8,685 bases of DNA. It comes from Bacteroidota bacterium (GTDB lineage Bacteria > Bacteroidota > Ignavibacteria > UBA10030 > UBA8401). The stretch is taken from contig JAVBYA010000243.1 in assembly GCA_030824295.1 (NCBI GenBank), positions 1-8,685 of the forward strand. Reading direction: 5' to 3'. Positions 1 through 5,783 of the stretch are shown in pieces (position 1 is the stretch's first letter; each line of letters starts with the position of its first letter). A model generated the notes under the pieces. That model saw only the letters and a list, made by a program, of their open reading frames with translations, was not told the DNA's origin and did not search any database. The translations under genes and the position numbers were made by a program.

Positions 1-100
1 TAACGGTGACATTTTTTATTACATATCCAGTTTTTAAATAGACTTCATCAGCTAATCCAACACTGGCCAAGGAAATAATCAGAAAAAGAATTCTCTTCAT
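1..100 (-). CDS. Small exported protein, N-terminus only (runs off the left edge)
   Basis: Reading leftward from an ATG at 100-98, the frame stays open to the window edge (33 codons). The peptide begins MKRILFLIISLASVGLADEV: a short basic start, a hydrophobic run at about residues 4-16, and a small-residue region ending in LA-D, which fits a classical Sec signal peptide cut near residue 17. After it comes a short polar/beta-like stretch (VYLKTGYVIKNVTV). An AGGTGA ribosome site lies just upstream, overlapping the stop region of the peptidase gene, so it looks like the third gene of the repressor operon. The frame is too short at this end for family assignment. It could be a lysogenic-conversion cargo gene or the first host gene beyond the phage end. 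I am fairly sure of the start and signal peptide and unsure of the role. Confidence 0.55.
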   Translation of the reverse strand, partial: MKRILFLIISLASVGLADEVYLKTGYVIKNVTV

Positions 101-104
101 TTAC

Positions 105-530
105 TCACCTTTGTGATAGTTGCTTCACAGCGAAATCAAGTCGGAATTTAGCTAACCATATCGAACAGTTGTATTTTTCTCTCACGGTTTCAATAGTATC
201 GCCTTCGCGAACTATCGGAGCACGACACAAAGCTGCAAAGAGATTCGCTTTATATTCTTCCTTTACAGAACCGTGATATGAACTGCTTTGTGGACTCTTC
301 AATGCATGCCATAGCTCATGAAAGGCCCAGTCGCGCCGTTCCTCATAGCTTATTTTTTCATTGAGAACAATGACCTTTCGATCACCATCAGAAATAAAAA
401 AACCGTTTAGGCCGTCCGGGAGGATGCCTTTAACGGCTAATATTTCTTCGTCAGCACAGATCCTTTTGAAATTAATTGTTCCACTATACTTTGTCAAGAG
501 CTCTTCGTAAAAATCAGTAACGGATCTCAC
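105..530 (-). CDS. ImmA/IrrE-family metallopeptidase (DUF955)
   Basis: A 141-aa protein with the zinc-peptidase signature HELWH at residues 71-75 and a downstream EEYKANLFAA (91-100). In that stretch E92 is the likely third metal ligand and AN-FA is the conserved turn of the ImmA/IrrE family. In this family (for example ImmA of ICEBs1) the enzyme cleaves the partner phage or ICE repressor after DNA damage or another signal, so the role inferred here is derepression of the prophage. The start is a GTG at 530-528, preceded by AAGGA; no ATG is available in frame before the upstream stop. The gene begins two bases after the repressor stop, so the two are almost certainly co-transcribed and coupled. 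The length is typical of compact phage members. The family call is strong; the target is inferred from the pairing alone. Confidence 0.85.
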   Translation of the reverse strand: MRSVTDFYEELLTKYSGTINFKRICADEEILAVKGILPDGLNGFFISDGDRKVIVLNEKISYEERRDWAFHELWHALKSPQSSSYHGSVKEEYKANLFAALCRAPIVREGDTIETVREKYNCSIWLAKFRLDFAVKQLSQR

Positions 531-532
531 AG

Positions 533-916
533 CTATTCCTTCTTTTTCTTTCCCTGTTTTAAAACCACTCTCGCAACATCCATTGCATTTTTCCTGCTAC
601 TCTTATCCTCCGTTAGCAATTCTTGAATGAATTTATCAAGATCCCTCTTCTCCTGTTCTGTGAAGTGACCGGTGCGAGATTCCCAATAAGTGAATTTCTC
701 TACGGTTTCATTCTTCGTTTTTTCCGTCCCTAGAAGTTCACCTGGTGTGGTATTTAATTCAGCGGCAATCTTCAACAGAAGTTCATTTGATGGCTGAGCT
801 CGTCCCTGCTCGTAGGCTGCAATATTCTGCTTTTTGCTACCGACTCTTTCAGCGAGTTCCTGCTGGCTAAACCCTTTGGCAATTCTCTTAGCGCTTAAAT
901 TCTCTGAAAACGGCAT
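533..916 (-). CDS. Cro/CI-type (XRE) phage repressor
   Basis: A 127-aa protein with an N-terminal HTH_3/XRE domain at about residues 5-62: LSAKRIAKGFSQQELAERVG, then a recognition helix region SKKQNIAAYEQGRAQPS and the LLKIAAELNTTPGELLG tail typical of the fold. The C-terminal half (65-127) is charged and helical and ends in a lysine cluster (GKKKKE). I see no LexA-like Ser/Lys protease domain, consistent with inactivation by the adjacent ImmA-like peptidase rather than self-cleavage. The open frame continues far upstream, but that extension is the antisense of the divergent HTH gene and the control region. The ATG at 916-914 starts exactly at the conserved domain, so it was chosen. A GGGGAAAG element lies 16 bases upstream, farther than usual. 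The position corresponds to Mu c: leftward and divergent from the Ner-like gene. Likely autoregulated through the operators at 918-966. Confidence 0.85.
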   Translation of the reverse strand: MPFSENLSAKRIAKGFSQQELAERVGSKKQNIAAYEQGRAQPSNELLLKIAAELNTTPGELLGTEKTKNETVEKFTYWESRTGHFTEQEKRDLDKFIQELLTEDKSSRKNAMDVARVVLKQGKKKKE

Positions 917-917
917 A

Positions 918-932
918 TATAAATTATTTATA
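918..932. promoter_or_regulatory. Putative repressor operator O1
   Basis: A perfect inverted repeat, TATAAAT-T-ATTTATA (7-bp arms, 1-nt centre), immediately upstream of and abutting the repressor ATG. It matches the second palindrome at 951-965 in 14 of 15 positions, and the centres are 33 bp apart, about three helical turns. Bound protein would cover the repressor's own 5' leader, suggesting autoregulation. Binding by the repressor or the Ner-like protein is inferred. Confidence 0.6.
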
Positions 933-940
933 CTTTCCCC

Positions 941-967
941 TTGACAAGTGTATAAATTTTTTATACC
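941..967 (+). promoter_or_regulatory. Early rightward promoter
   Basis: TTGACA at 941-946 matches the sigma-70 -35 consensus and is followed after 15 bp by TATACC (962-967). The spacing is shorter than the usual 17 bp, so the promoter may be intrinsically weak or need help. It would start near 973 and give a leader of about 25 nt to the HTH gene at 999. It is the only good candidate for driving the transposition operon. Confidence 0.5.
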
Positions 968-977
968 TTGCTTCCAA
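949..977 (-). promoter_or_regulatory. Leftward repressor promoter
   Basis: On the minus strand TTGGAA (977-972) is followed after exactly 17 bp by TATACA (954-949). A transcript would start near 942 and reach the repressor ATG at 916 after about 26 nt, passing GGGGAAAG. The core overlaps the rightward promoter completely, so the two are mutually exclusive by geometry. Confidence 0.5.
950..966. promoter_or_regulatory. Putative repressor operator O2 over both -10 elements
   Basis: The inverted repeat GTATAAA-TTT-TTTATAC has perfect 7-bp arms with a 3-nt centre. Its left arm contains the proposed leftward -10 (TATACA on the minus strand, 954-949) and its right arm the proposed rightward -10 (TATACC, 962-967), so one bound protein could block both promoters. 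It shares 14 of 15 bases with O1. Confidence 0.6.
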
Positions 978-998
978 CGGTAAACATGGGAAAATATC

Positions 999-1184
999 AT
1001 GAAAGTAAAGCATAAAATCAAACCGATCGTGAACAATGCGGAAATCGCCCGTCGATTGGGCATTACCCGACAGTATGTGGGGCAGTTGCTCAATGGCAAG
1101 CGGCACAATGCCGAGCGGATCCGTGACATCGAAGCCCTCATCCATGGTGAGCTCCGGAACTTCAAAAGGGGAAAGGCTGCGTGA
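999..1184 (+). CDS. Small Ner/Cro-like HTH regulator
   Basis: A 61-aa, strongly basic protein that is almost entirely a helix-turn-helix: NAEIARRLGITRQYVGQLLNGKR falls at about residues 13-35, with the A-x3-G-I/V-x-x-x-V spacing of XRE/Cro proteins, followed by one more helix (AERIRDIEALIHGEL). It is the first gene of the rightward operon and divergent from the repressor, the place held by ner in Mu and cro in lambda. The likely role is to shut down repressor and early transcription once lytic growth starts. The ribosome site is poor (GGGAAAA), which fits a low-dose regulator. The ATG at 999 is the first in-frame start after the promoter. The HTH is clear; the Ner/Cro role comes from position, not from sequence identity to Mu Ner. 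Confidence 0.75.
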   Translation: MKVKHKIKPIVNNAEIARRLGITRQYVGQLLNGKRHNAERIRDIEALIHGELRNFKRGKAA

Positions 1185-1187
1185 TGC

Positions 1188-1253
1188 ATGCTGAAGCTGC
1201 TCATCATCGTTATCATTCTCATTGTCATCCACGACAATACTGGTCAAAAGTAA
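1188..1253 (+). CDS. Possible 21-aa single-pass membrane peptide
   Basis: An ATG at 1188, four bases past the HTH stop, opens a 21-codon frame encoding MLKLLIIVIILIVIHDNTGQK. It has a lysine near the start, an unbroken run of about 12 aliphatic residues, then a short polar tail: the form of a tiny transmembrane peptide. A purine-rich GGGGAAAGG (1168-1176) lies about 11 bases upstream. A competing ATG at 1184 overlaps the HTH stop but yields an unlikely histidine-rich 26-mer. The DNA is a T-C-A-rich quasi-repeat, so the hydrophobic run could be chance. Function is unknown. Confidence 0.35.
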   Translation: MLKLLIIVIILIVIHDNTGQK

Positions 1254-1324
1254 TTATAAAGTAGCACGCCCAATTGTATTCCACAATCATTTCGCTGTCA
1301 CAAAATCAGACCCGAAATAAACAC

Positions 1325-3238
1325 ATGACCATGAATCAATGGATACCACTTAAAGCGCTCTCTGAAACGATGGGGAAGGATTATGATGCGCTTCGAATGC
1401 AGGTTAAACGGAACAGTACCATTGAAACGCGATACGAAATAATCCCCACCGGCCGCCAGCTGCAGATCTCCGTGGACAGTCTTCTCGAACACAAATGGAT
1501 CACACCGGTCCAGGCGAAAAGTCTCACCGTGAGACGGTCCCTCGAACCGAACGAAGGGAACCGGCTCCTGGCATCATCGATCGTCCGGAAGAACTTTGAC
1601 AATCTCTCTTCGGCCGAGAACAGTCTCTTGGATGCAGTGCCGGAGTGGAGAACGATGAAGCGGACGGATCTGGTGATGATGCTCGCTCAGCTGCTCGGCG
1701 TTTCCCGCGCATGGCTCTACCGGGACCACAGCACGGACCGGAGAGCGAACAAGGATTCCGCGTTCATGAAGTTCACCGTGGAGCAGCAGCAGATCGTGCA
1801 GGGATACCTGATCAAGAAACACACTCCGAAGCACTTCGTCCAGGCATGCCTCGACGATCTGTTCTTACCGGAGCTCTCACCTCGCACCTGGCACCGGATC
1901 CACGCTGAGCTCAAGAAAGTGCTGCACTTCGAGTCAGAGTTCGTGACCAAGGGACCGATCGCGCTGCGTCAGCAGACACCGGCCATCCTCCGGGACCGGA
2001 CACACCTGAAGCCGCTCGAAGTGATCGTCGGTGACTACTGGCGCGTGGACCGCATCGTGAAGTGGATCGATGGAGACCTGGTGATGCCGCACCTGTGCGT
2101 GTGGGTGGACTGGAGGACATACAAGATCGTCGGCGCTGCACTGGCAAAGACCCCGAACTCTCTCGGTGTGAAGACCGCTCTCTTTACATGCTTCACCCGT
2201 TACGGGATCCCACAGTACGCATACATGGACAACGGTAAAGAGTTCAAGGCGATGCGCGTATCGGGATCCAAATTGGAAGAGATCAACACCGTGCTCCGCC
2301 TGGATGAAGTGGATGACCTGGTGAAGCAGATGGAATATAAAGGCATCATCACCGGCCTCGGCATCAAGGACATCAATGCCATCTTCAAAAATCCTCGTGC
2401 CAAGATAATCGAACGAGCATTCGGCCGCGGCGGATTCACCGATTGGGCAAAGGAGTTCCAGGACTGGACCGGTGCCAAGTACTGGATGCAGCCGGAGTGG
2501 TTAAAGATGAACGTGAACCGGTACCGCAGCGAGAAGAAGGTCCGCAATCTTCTCAACGTGGAGTTCACGAACCGGAACACTGGAGAATTCTTTCAGTTCG
2601 CCGACTACTTCGACCTGGCTGCATCGATCCATGAGTACATCGAACGCCACAATAACCGGATCTCCACCGGGCACGGTATGGATGAACGATCACCGAACCA
2701 GGTGTGGGAGATCCTCACGGCGGAACACCCGGTCCGCCGAGTGGCAGCATCGACGATCGCGTTCCACTTCCTGGAAGGTGCAACGAAGATGGTCCGGAGA
2801 GACGGCAAGATCGAATTCAAACGGCACATGTTCTATGAGTCACCTCGGATGCCACTCTATCGGCTGCAGAATGTCTTCATCAAATACAATCCAATCGATG
2901 GCTTTTGGTTCAACCGGCCGGACGGACTGCAGCACGAGTTCCTTCCGAACTCACTGCTCGTGTTCGATGAGAACGGCCGGTATATCGATGAAGCACTCTA
3001 TTGCGAGCGGACGCATCCGATCGCGGAGCCGAACCTTGCAGAGCGGATGAAAAAGCAGGGAGACTTCCAGAGGCAGGTGAGGGATTCAGTGAAGAACATC
3101 ACCAGCGGACAGCAGGGATCTCTCCCGGTGGTAGATGTGAAGACTCTCACCGAGGAAGCGAAGAAGGCTCTACCGGATCCGGATGCAGAAGAGAAAGCCA
3201 GACGCGAAGACAATAAGTATCGACACAAATTCATCTAA
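1325..3238 (+). CDS. MuA-type DDE transposase
   Basis: A 637-aa replicative transposase; phage Mu MuA (663 aa) is the model. It binds the phage ends, nicks them and joins them to target DNA. Residues 1-60 (from NQWIPLKALSETMGKDYDAL) form a Mu-type winged-helix DNA-binding domain. Residues 75-200 contain the end-binding helical domains (VMMLAQLLGVSRAWLYRDH). The RNase-H-like core carries D237 (EVIVGDYW), D302 (YMDNGKEF) and E363 (RAKIIERAFG), with spacings of 65 and 61 compared with 67 and 56 in MuA. Residues 485-545 are the Mu C-terminal beta-barrel. The charged tail (from about 570) would correspond to the MuB/ClpX-contact region. The frame extends back to a TTG at 1274, but ATG 1325 (or 1331) begins at the conserved domain. 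No convincing ribosome site precedes any of these, suggesting deliberately weak translation. All three catalytic residues are present, so the enzyme looks active. Confidence 0.93.
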   Translation: MTMNQWIPLKALSETMGKDYDALRMQVKRNSTIETRYEIIPTGRQLQISVDSLLEHKWITPVQAKSLTVRRSLEPNEGNRLLASSIVRKNFDNLSSAENSLLDAVPEWRTMKRTDLVMMLAQLLGVSRAWLYRDHSTDRRANKDSAFMKFTVEQQQIVQGYLIKKHTPKHFVQACLDDLFLPELSPRTWHRIHAELKKVLHFESEFVTKGPIALRQQTPAILRDRTHLKPLEVIVGDYWRVDRIVKWIDGDLVMPHLCVWVDWRTYKIVGAALAKTPNSLGVKTALFTCFTRYGIPQYAYMDNGKEFKAMRVSGSKLEEINTVLRLDEVDDLVKQMEYKGIITGLGIKDINAIFKNPRAKIIERAFGRGGFTDWAKEFQDWTGAKYWMQPEWLKMNVNRYRSEKKVRNLLNVEFTNRNTGEFFQFADYFDLAASIHEYIERHNNRISTGHGMDERSPNQVWEILTAEHPVRRVAASTIAFHFLEGATKMVRRDGKIEFKRHMFYESPRMPLYRLQNVFIKYNPIDGFWFNRPDGLQHEFLPNSLLVFDENGRYIDEALYCERTHPIAEPNLAERMKKQGDFQRQVRDSVKNITSGQQGSLPVVDVKTLTEEAKKALPDPDAEEKARREDNKYRHKFI

Positions 3239-3250
3239 AGGAGCGGCACA

Positions 3251-3502
3251 ATGGAACGACACGAAAAACTCGCCAGGGAATTCAGCGACATGGGCATCCT
3301 GTTCAACTCCTTCGCGAAAGAGCTCGACGCAATGGTCTCGGATGCGAAAGCCAGGGAGGATGAACTGGATGAGTTCGACATGCTCGCGCTCACTCTCATC
3401 CATGAACAGACCGCATCGATCGCGAAGCAGATCAACATGCTCAAGTATGCTCTCGACGGGAAGGTATGGTTCAAAGAATTGAACGTCCCGAAGCAGCCTT
3501 AA
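3251..3502 (+). CDS. 83-aa helical protein between the transposase and regulator genes
   Basis: No family recognised. This acidic 83-aa protein is predicted by eye to be mostly alpha-helical, with heptad-like stretches at about residues 1-45 (KLAREFSDMGILFNSFAKEL) and 48-68 (LTLIHEQTASIAKQINMLKY), so a small coiled-coil or helical hairpin is likely. It has no cysteines, signal peptide or membrane segment. The start is secure: a TAAAGGAG sequence that includes the transposase stop sits 7 bases before the ATG, so the gene is co-transcribed with the transposase. Its place between the transposase and ATPase genes suggests a transposition accessory or small regulator, but that is only context. Confidence 0.75.
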   Translation: MERHEKLAREFSDMGILFNSFAKELDAMVSDAKAREDELDEFDMLALTLIHEQTASIAKQINMLKYALDGKVWFKELNVPKQP

Positions 3503-3563
3503 TTTTTGTCCCAGTCATCTGTCAATTTTACAACAGTCCACTCAACAGCAGTCACAATTACTC

Positions 3564-3569
3564 AAGGAG
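3564..3569 (+). promoter_or_regulatory. Ribosome site fixing the start of the CII-like gene
   Basis: AAGGAG lies 5 bases before the ATG at 3575. The open frame continues upstream to 3506, but that extension has no ribosome site and low-complexity content (VNFTTVHSTAVTITQGAT), so it was not included. The 72 bases between the neighbouring genes (3503-3574) show nothing else convincing. Confidence 0.75.
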
Positions 3570-3574
3570 CAACT

Positions 3575-4045
3575 ATGAAGAACAACGGCACTCCCGGTTT
3601 CCGTCACGACGATGAACTCATCGGCACACTGATCTACGTCTTCATCACCCAGAAGCGGTACGACATCCTGAAACTCTCCCAGCAGCTGGGGATGGAATAC
3701 TCGGATCTCTATGCATTCGTCTCCGGCCGTCGCACCATGCCGATCACTCTCCTGAAACGCATCACAGAGATCACCGGCGACAAGATCTTCCTGGATACCG
3801 TCTTCGCAGGATCCAACATCACTTGGTCATTCCGCAAGAACAAGCATGCACATTCGAACAATCCTTCCCAGGAAGCCTTGGAAACTGTAGAGGCGGTCGG
3901 TGAGCTCTGCGGCGCCATCAGGAAGGCGATGACCGACAATGCAGTGTCGGAGACCGAACGCATTGAGATCATCCAGCGGATCTCGTTCGTGAGCAAAGAA
4001 CTCTCTGATCTTCTGGATACCGTGTCCGCAACCAAGGAGGGATGA
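3575..4045 (+). CDS. Phage CII-like regulatory protein
   Basis: A 156-aa protein resembling the phage regulatory CII family found in P2-like and Mu-like phages. An HTH-like region spans about residues 28-68 (YDILKLSQQLGMEYSDLYAFVSG, then MPITLLKRITEITGD). A variable linker with basic residues follows (86-97), then a helical tail (100-152: ALETVEAVGELCGAIRKAM...SETERIEIIQRI). The order 'HTH, then ALE-x-VxEVGEL-type helix, then ETER helix' is what I know of this family and is the main support. It would bind DNA and modulate early transcription, perhaps stimulating a middle promoter. Its stop overlaps the potential ATG at 4042, so it is translationally linked to the ATPase gene. Classification rests on motif memory, not on a search. 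Confidence 0.6.
   Translation: MKNNGTPGFRHDDELIGTLIYVFITQKRYDILKLSQQLGMEYSDLYAFVSGRRTMPITLLKRITEITGDKIFLDTVFAGSNITWSFRKNKHAHSNNPSQEALETVEAVGELCGAIRKAMTDNAVSETERIEIIQRISFVSKELSDLLDTVSATKEG
4034..4040 (+). promoter_or_regulatory. Ribosome site deciding the ATPase start
   Basis: AAGGAGG at 4034-4040 is 1 base from the ATG at 4042 but 7 bases from the ATG at 4048. The second ATG is therefore the likely start, shortening the protein by two residues compared with the longest frame. It lies inside the last codons of the CII-like gene. Confidence 0.75.
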
Positions 4046-4047
4046 TC

Positions 4048-5013
4048 ATGAAAACCGAAACCATGTTCGAATCCGAACTCCGGAAGGTGAGAAAGCTGCA
4101 GAGCTGGCGGCCGATGGTCGCTCTGCGAGCTGCAGTATCGCCGAACGAAGTGGACAAGCTCATCGAAGCAAAGGATCCACGCGTGATGAACGCGGTCCTC
4201 TCCATGACCGGAAGAGGCGGAGCGATCCGCGCCGTGGACATCAGCTCGAAGAAGTTCATTGAGAAGATCCTCCGCGCCGCCGCCTGGGACAAGCGGATGT
4301 ATGCTCTGTTCGGTCCGACCGGCGTCGGAAAGACCTTCGCGATCAATGCAACGGTCGCATCGATCGAAGAGACGAAGATGTCCTACGTCCGGGTGAACGA
4401 GTATAACAAAGGGAACAAGGTGGCACTGCTGCAGCAGATCTATCGCGGGTTCGGGTTCAACTCCATCGAAACGCTCAAGGGCTTCCGGTCCATGCACGGC
4501 AATCCGTACTTCCACAAGCTCCGCGAACGGTTCGACAATGAGAACGCCGTGATCATCGTGGATGAAGCGCAGAAGCTCCGGGACAACTCCTTCGAGATGC
4601 TGCGGGATCTCTATGATGAGACGAAGGTCTCCCTGGTGATCATCGGTTCGACGGCATTCCAGGACAAACTCTCCGCGAAGAAGATCACCGATGAGGTGTT
4701 CGGTCAGATGCTCCGCCGCTTCGATGACCGATATGAACTGCCGCACGCAACGCCGGCCGATGTGAAGCTCTTCCTCTCCGCGTACGGGATCCAGGTGGAT
4801 GCTAGTGAAGCGAAACAGATCGCGAAGAAGATCGGCAGCTGGGGAGACATCGATACGCTTGCCAAGGCGATGCGGTTCATCGCCGGTGACATCTCGGAAG
4901 GGGAGCTCACCTGGACGAAAGTCGGTGCCGGGAACATCCTCGACGCCGTTGAACGAGTCATCATGCTCATGGACATCAATACGGATGGGAACGATGGATC
5001 AAGTCATCAATAG
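4048..5013 (+). CDS. MuB-type AAA+ ATPase, target-DNA activator
   Basis: A 321-aa protein, close to Mu MuB (312 aa). MuB polymerises on DNA with ATP, delivers target sites to the transposase, stimulates strand transfer and gives target immunity. Walker A is GPTGVGKT at residues 89-96 (K95, T96). Walker B is AVIIVDEAQ at 167-175 (D172, E173). A sensor-1-like strand LVIIGST follows at 196-202, and paired arginines (MLRRFDDR, 221-228) are arginine-finger candidates. Residues 235-310 form a helical C-terminal domain (DVKLFLSAYG...DIDTLAKAMRFI) of the MuB/TnsC/ExeA type. The N-terminal 60 residues contain helices where MuB has its HTH. It is separated from the transposase gene by two small genes, unlike Mu where A and B are adjacent. 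The next gene starts inside its last codons. Confidence 0.9.
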   Translation: MKTETMFESELRKVRKLQSWRPMVALRAAVSPNEVDKLIEAKDPRVMNAVLSMTGRGGAIRAVDISSKKFIEKILRAAAWDKRMYALFGPTGVGKTFAINATVASIEETKMSYVRVNEYNKGNKVALLQQIYRGFGFNSIETLKGFRSMHGNPYFHKLRERFDNENAVIIVDEAQKLRDNSFEMLRDLYDETKVSLVIIGSTAFQDKLSAKKITDEVFGQMLRRFDDRYELPHATPADVKLFLSAYGIQVDASEAKQIAKKIGSWGDIDTLAKAMRFIAGDISEGELTWTKVGAGNILDAVERVIMLMDINTDGNDGSSHQ

Positions 5014-5416
5014 AAAGCTGCACGCGATCGCCGGGGGGATTGCTCCCGGCGAAGCGCACGAGTTCTTAAAGAATGCTGCCATGGAGAAGTTCGGCGTGGA
5101 GTACCGGGATCTCTCTTCATCACAATGCCGGACACTTATGTTCCACCTGCGTGAAGTCAAGGAGCGTCTCCGGACCGGAATCTATAAAGCCTTGAACGGC
5201 GCAGAAGGATCTCCGATCAGTGAAGCGCAGATCTCCCAGGCGCGGACCTTCCAGAAACTCCTGGGCTGGTCGGATCACTATCTCTGGAAGATGATCAATG
5301 ACCGGTATGGTGAGACATCGCTGGAAGCGATGCCGAAATGGAAGGGAGTCCGGCTGGTCGCATACCTAGAGAAACGATGGCACACCAAATCAAAGAAAGC
5401 GCAGGTCACTCAATGA
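4994..5416 (+). CDS. GemA-like (DUF1018) early protein
   Basis: A 140-aa basic protein. The N-terminal part (1-65) has a small helical region ending in SSSQCRTLMFHLREVKERLR. The C-terminal part (about 75-132: ISQARTFQKLLGWSDHYLWKMINDRYG...KGVRLVAYLEKRW) looks like the closing helices of DUF1018/GemA (Mu gp16) proteins, where a 'tryptophan/leucine-rich helix, then conserved LxxLK' end is common. GemA is a Mu early protein that alters host gene expression and supercoiling. The start chosen is ATG 4994, with GGGA three bases upstream, overlapping the end of the ATPase gene by 20 bases; the in-frame ATG at 4985 has no ribosome site. The frame continues upstream but is then a shadow of the ATPase gene. 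The family call is tentative. Confidence 0.5.
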   Translation: MDQVINRKLHAIAGGIAPGEAHEFLKNAAMEKFGVEYRDLSSSQCRTLMFHLREVKERLRTGIYKALNGAEGSPISEAQISQARTFQKLLGWSDHYLWKMINDRYGETSLEAMPKWKGVRLVAYLEKRWHTKSKKAQVTQ

Positions 5417-5781
5417 AACACAACCGCATCATCACCATCTCTGAGCATGCCGTGGACCGATTCATCGAACGGTTCGCATTCGCAGGGAAAGACCTGGAGA
5501 ACGAGTCAGCGGTCCGCGCTGCAGCTGAGCGCACCATCGTCACGATCTGGGAGACCGCCAGCTATGTGAGTGACGATTCTCAGGGGATCCTCTTCCGGAA
5601 CCTTGAGTTCAACTGCACCTTCGTGGTGTTCGGGAAACAGATCAAGACGCTCTTCCACTCCCGTCCGACAGAGAAGCAACCGGAGAATCACTCCGCAACG
5701 GATCTCCGCATCCGTCAGCAGTCACCGAGTAGCAATTCACGATTCAGGAATTCATCAACGAAGTCAAAAGTCAGGAGGTAA
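5413..5781 (+). CDS. Unknown 122-aa early protein
   Basis: Not assigned to a family. The N-terminal half (1-85) looks folded: ITISEHAVDRFIERF at 7-21, a helix with a His-Ala-x-x-Arg-x-x-x-Arg pattern found in several small nuclease/toxin-like folds (BrnT/DUF4258-like), then helix 31-48, and beta-like segments at 58-82 (ILFRNLEFNCTFVVFGKQIKTLF). The tail (86-122) is low-complexity, rich in Ser, Arg, Gln and Asn, and probably disordered. The ATG overlaps the preceding stop as ATGA, with AGGT seven bases upstream, so it is translationally coupled. The final codons themselves supply the ribosome site for the next gene. A nuclease-like function is a guess from one motif. Confidence 0.65.
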   Translation: MKHNRIITISEHAVDRFIERFAFAGKDLENESAVRAAAERTIVTIWETASYVSDDSQGILFRNLEFNCTFVVFGKQIKTLFHSRPTEKQPENHSATDLRIRQQSPSSNSRFRNSSTKSKVRR

Positions 5782-5783
5782 CA

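Noticed and set aside
1..998. Phage left end (attL) with TG terminus and transposase-binding sites
   Set aside because: No repeated 20-22-bp end-type sites could be identified here; the end probably lies left of the window.
917..1237. N-terminal extension of the repressor frame to 1237
   Set aside because: The extra residues are low-complexity, cross the operator region and lie antisense to the HTH gene; the conserved domain starts at the ATG at 916.
924..1247. 107-codon minus-strand frame opposite the HTH gene
   Set aside because: It is a shadow of the HTH gene and the T-C-A repeat tract, with an acidic repeat start and no homology features.
1184..1264. Histidine-rich 26-aa frame starting at ATG 1184 overlapping the HTH stop
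   Set aside because: The composition (many His from CAT repeats) is unlike a protein; the hydrophobic alternative frame is more plausible, though neither is proven.
3709..4746. 345-codon open frame on the minus strand across the CII-like and ATPase genes
   Set aside because: It is antisense to two well-supported genes, has no family features or ribosome site, and reflects the codon bias of the sense genes.
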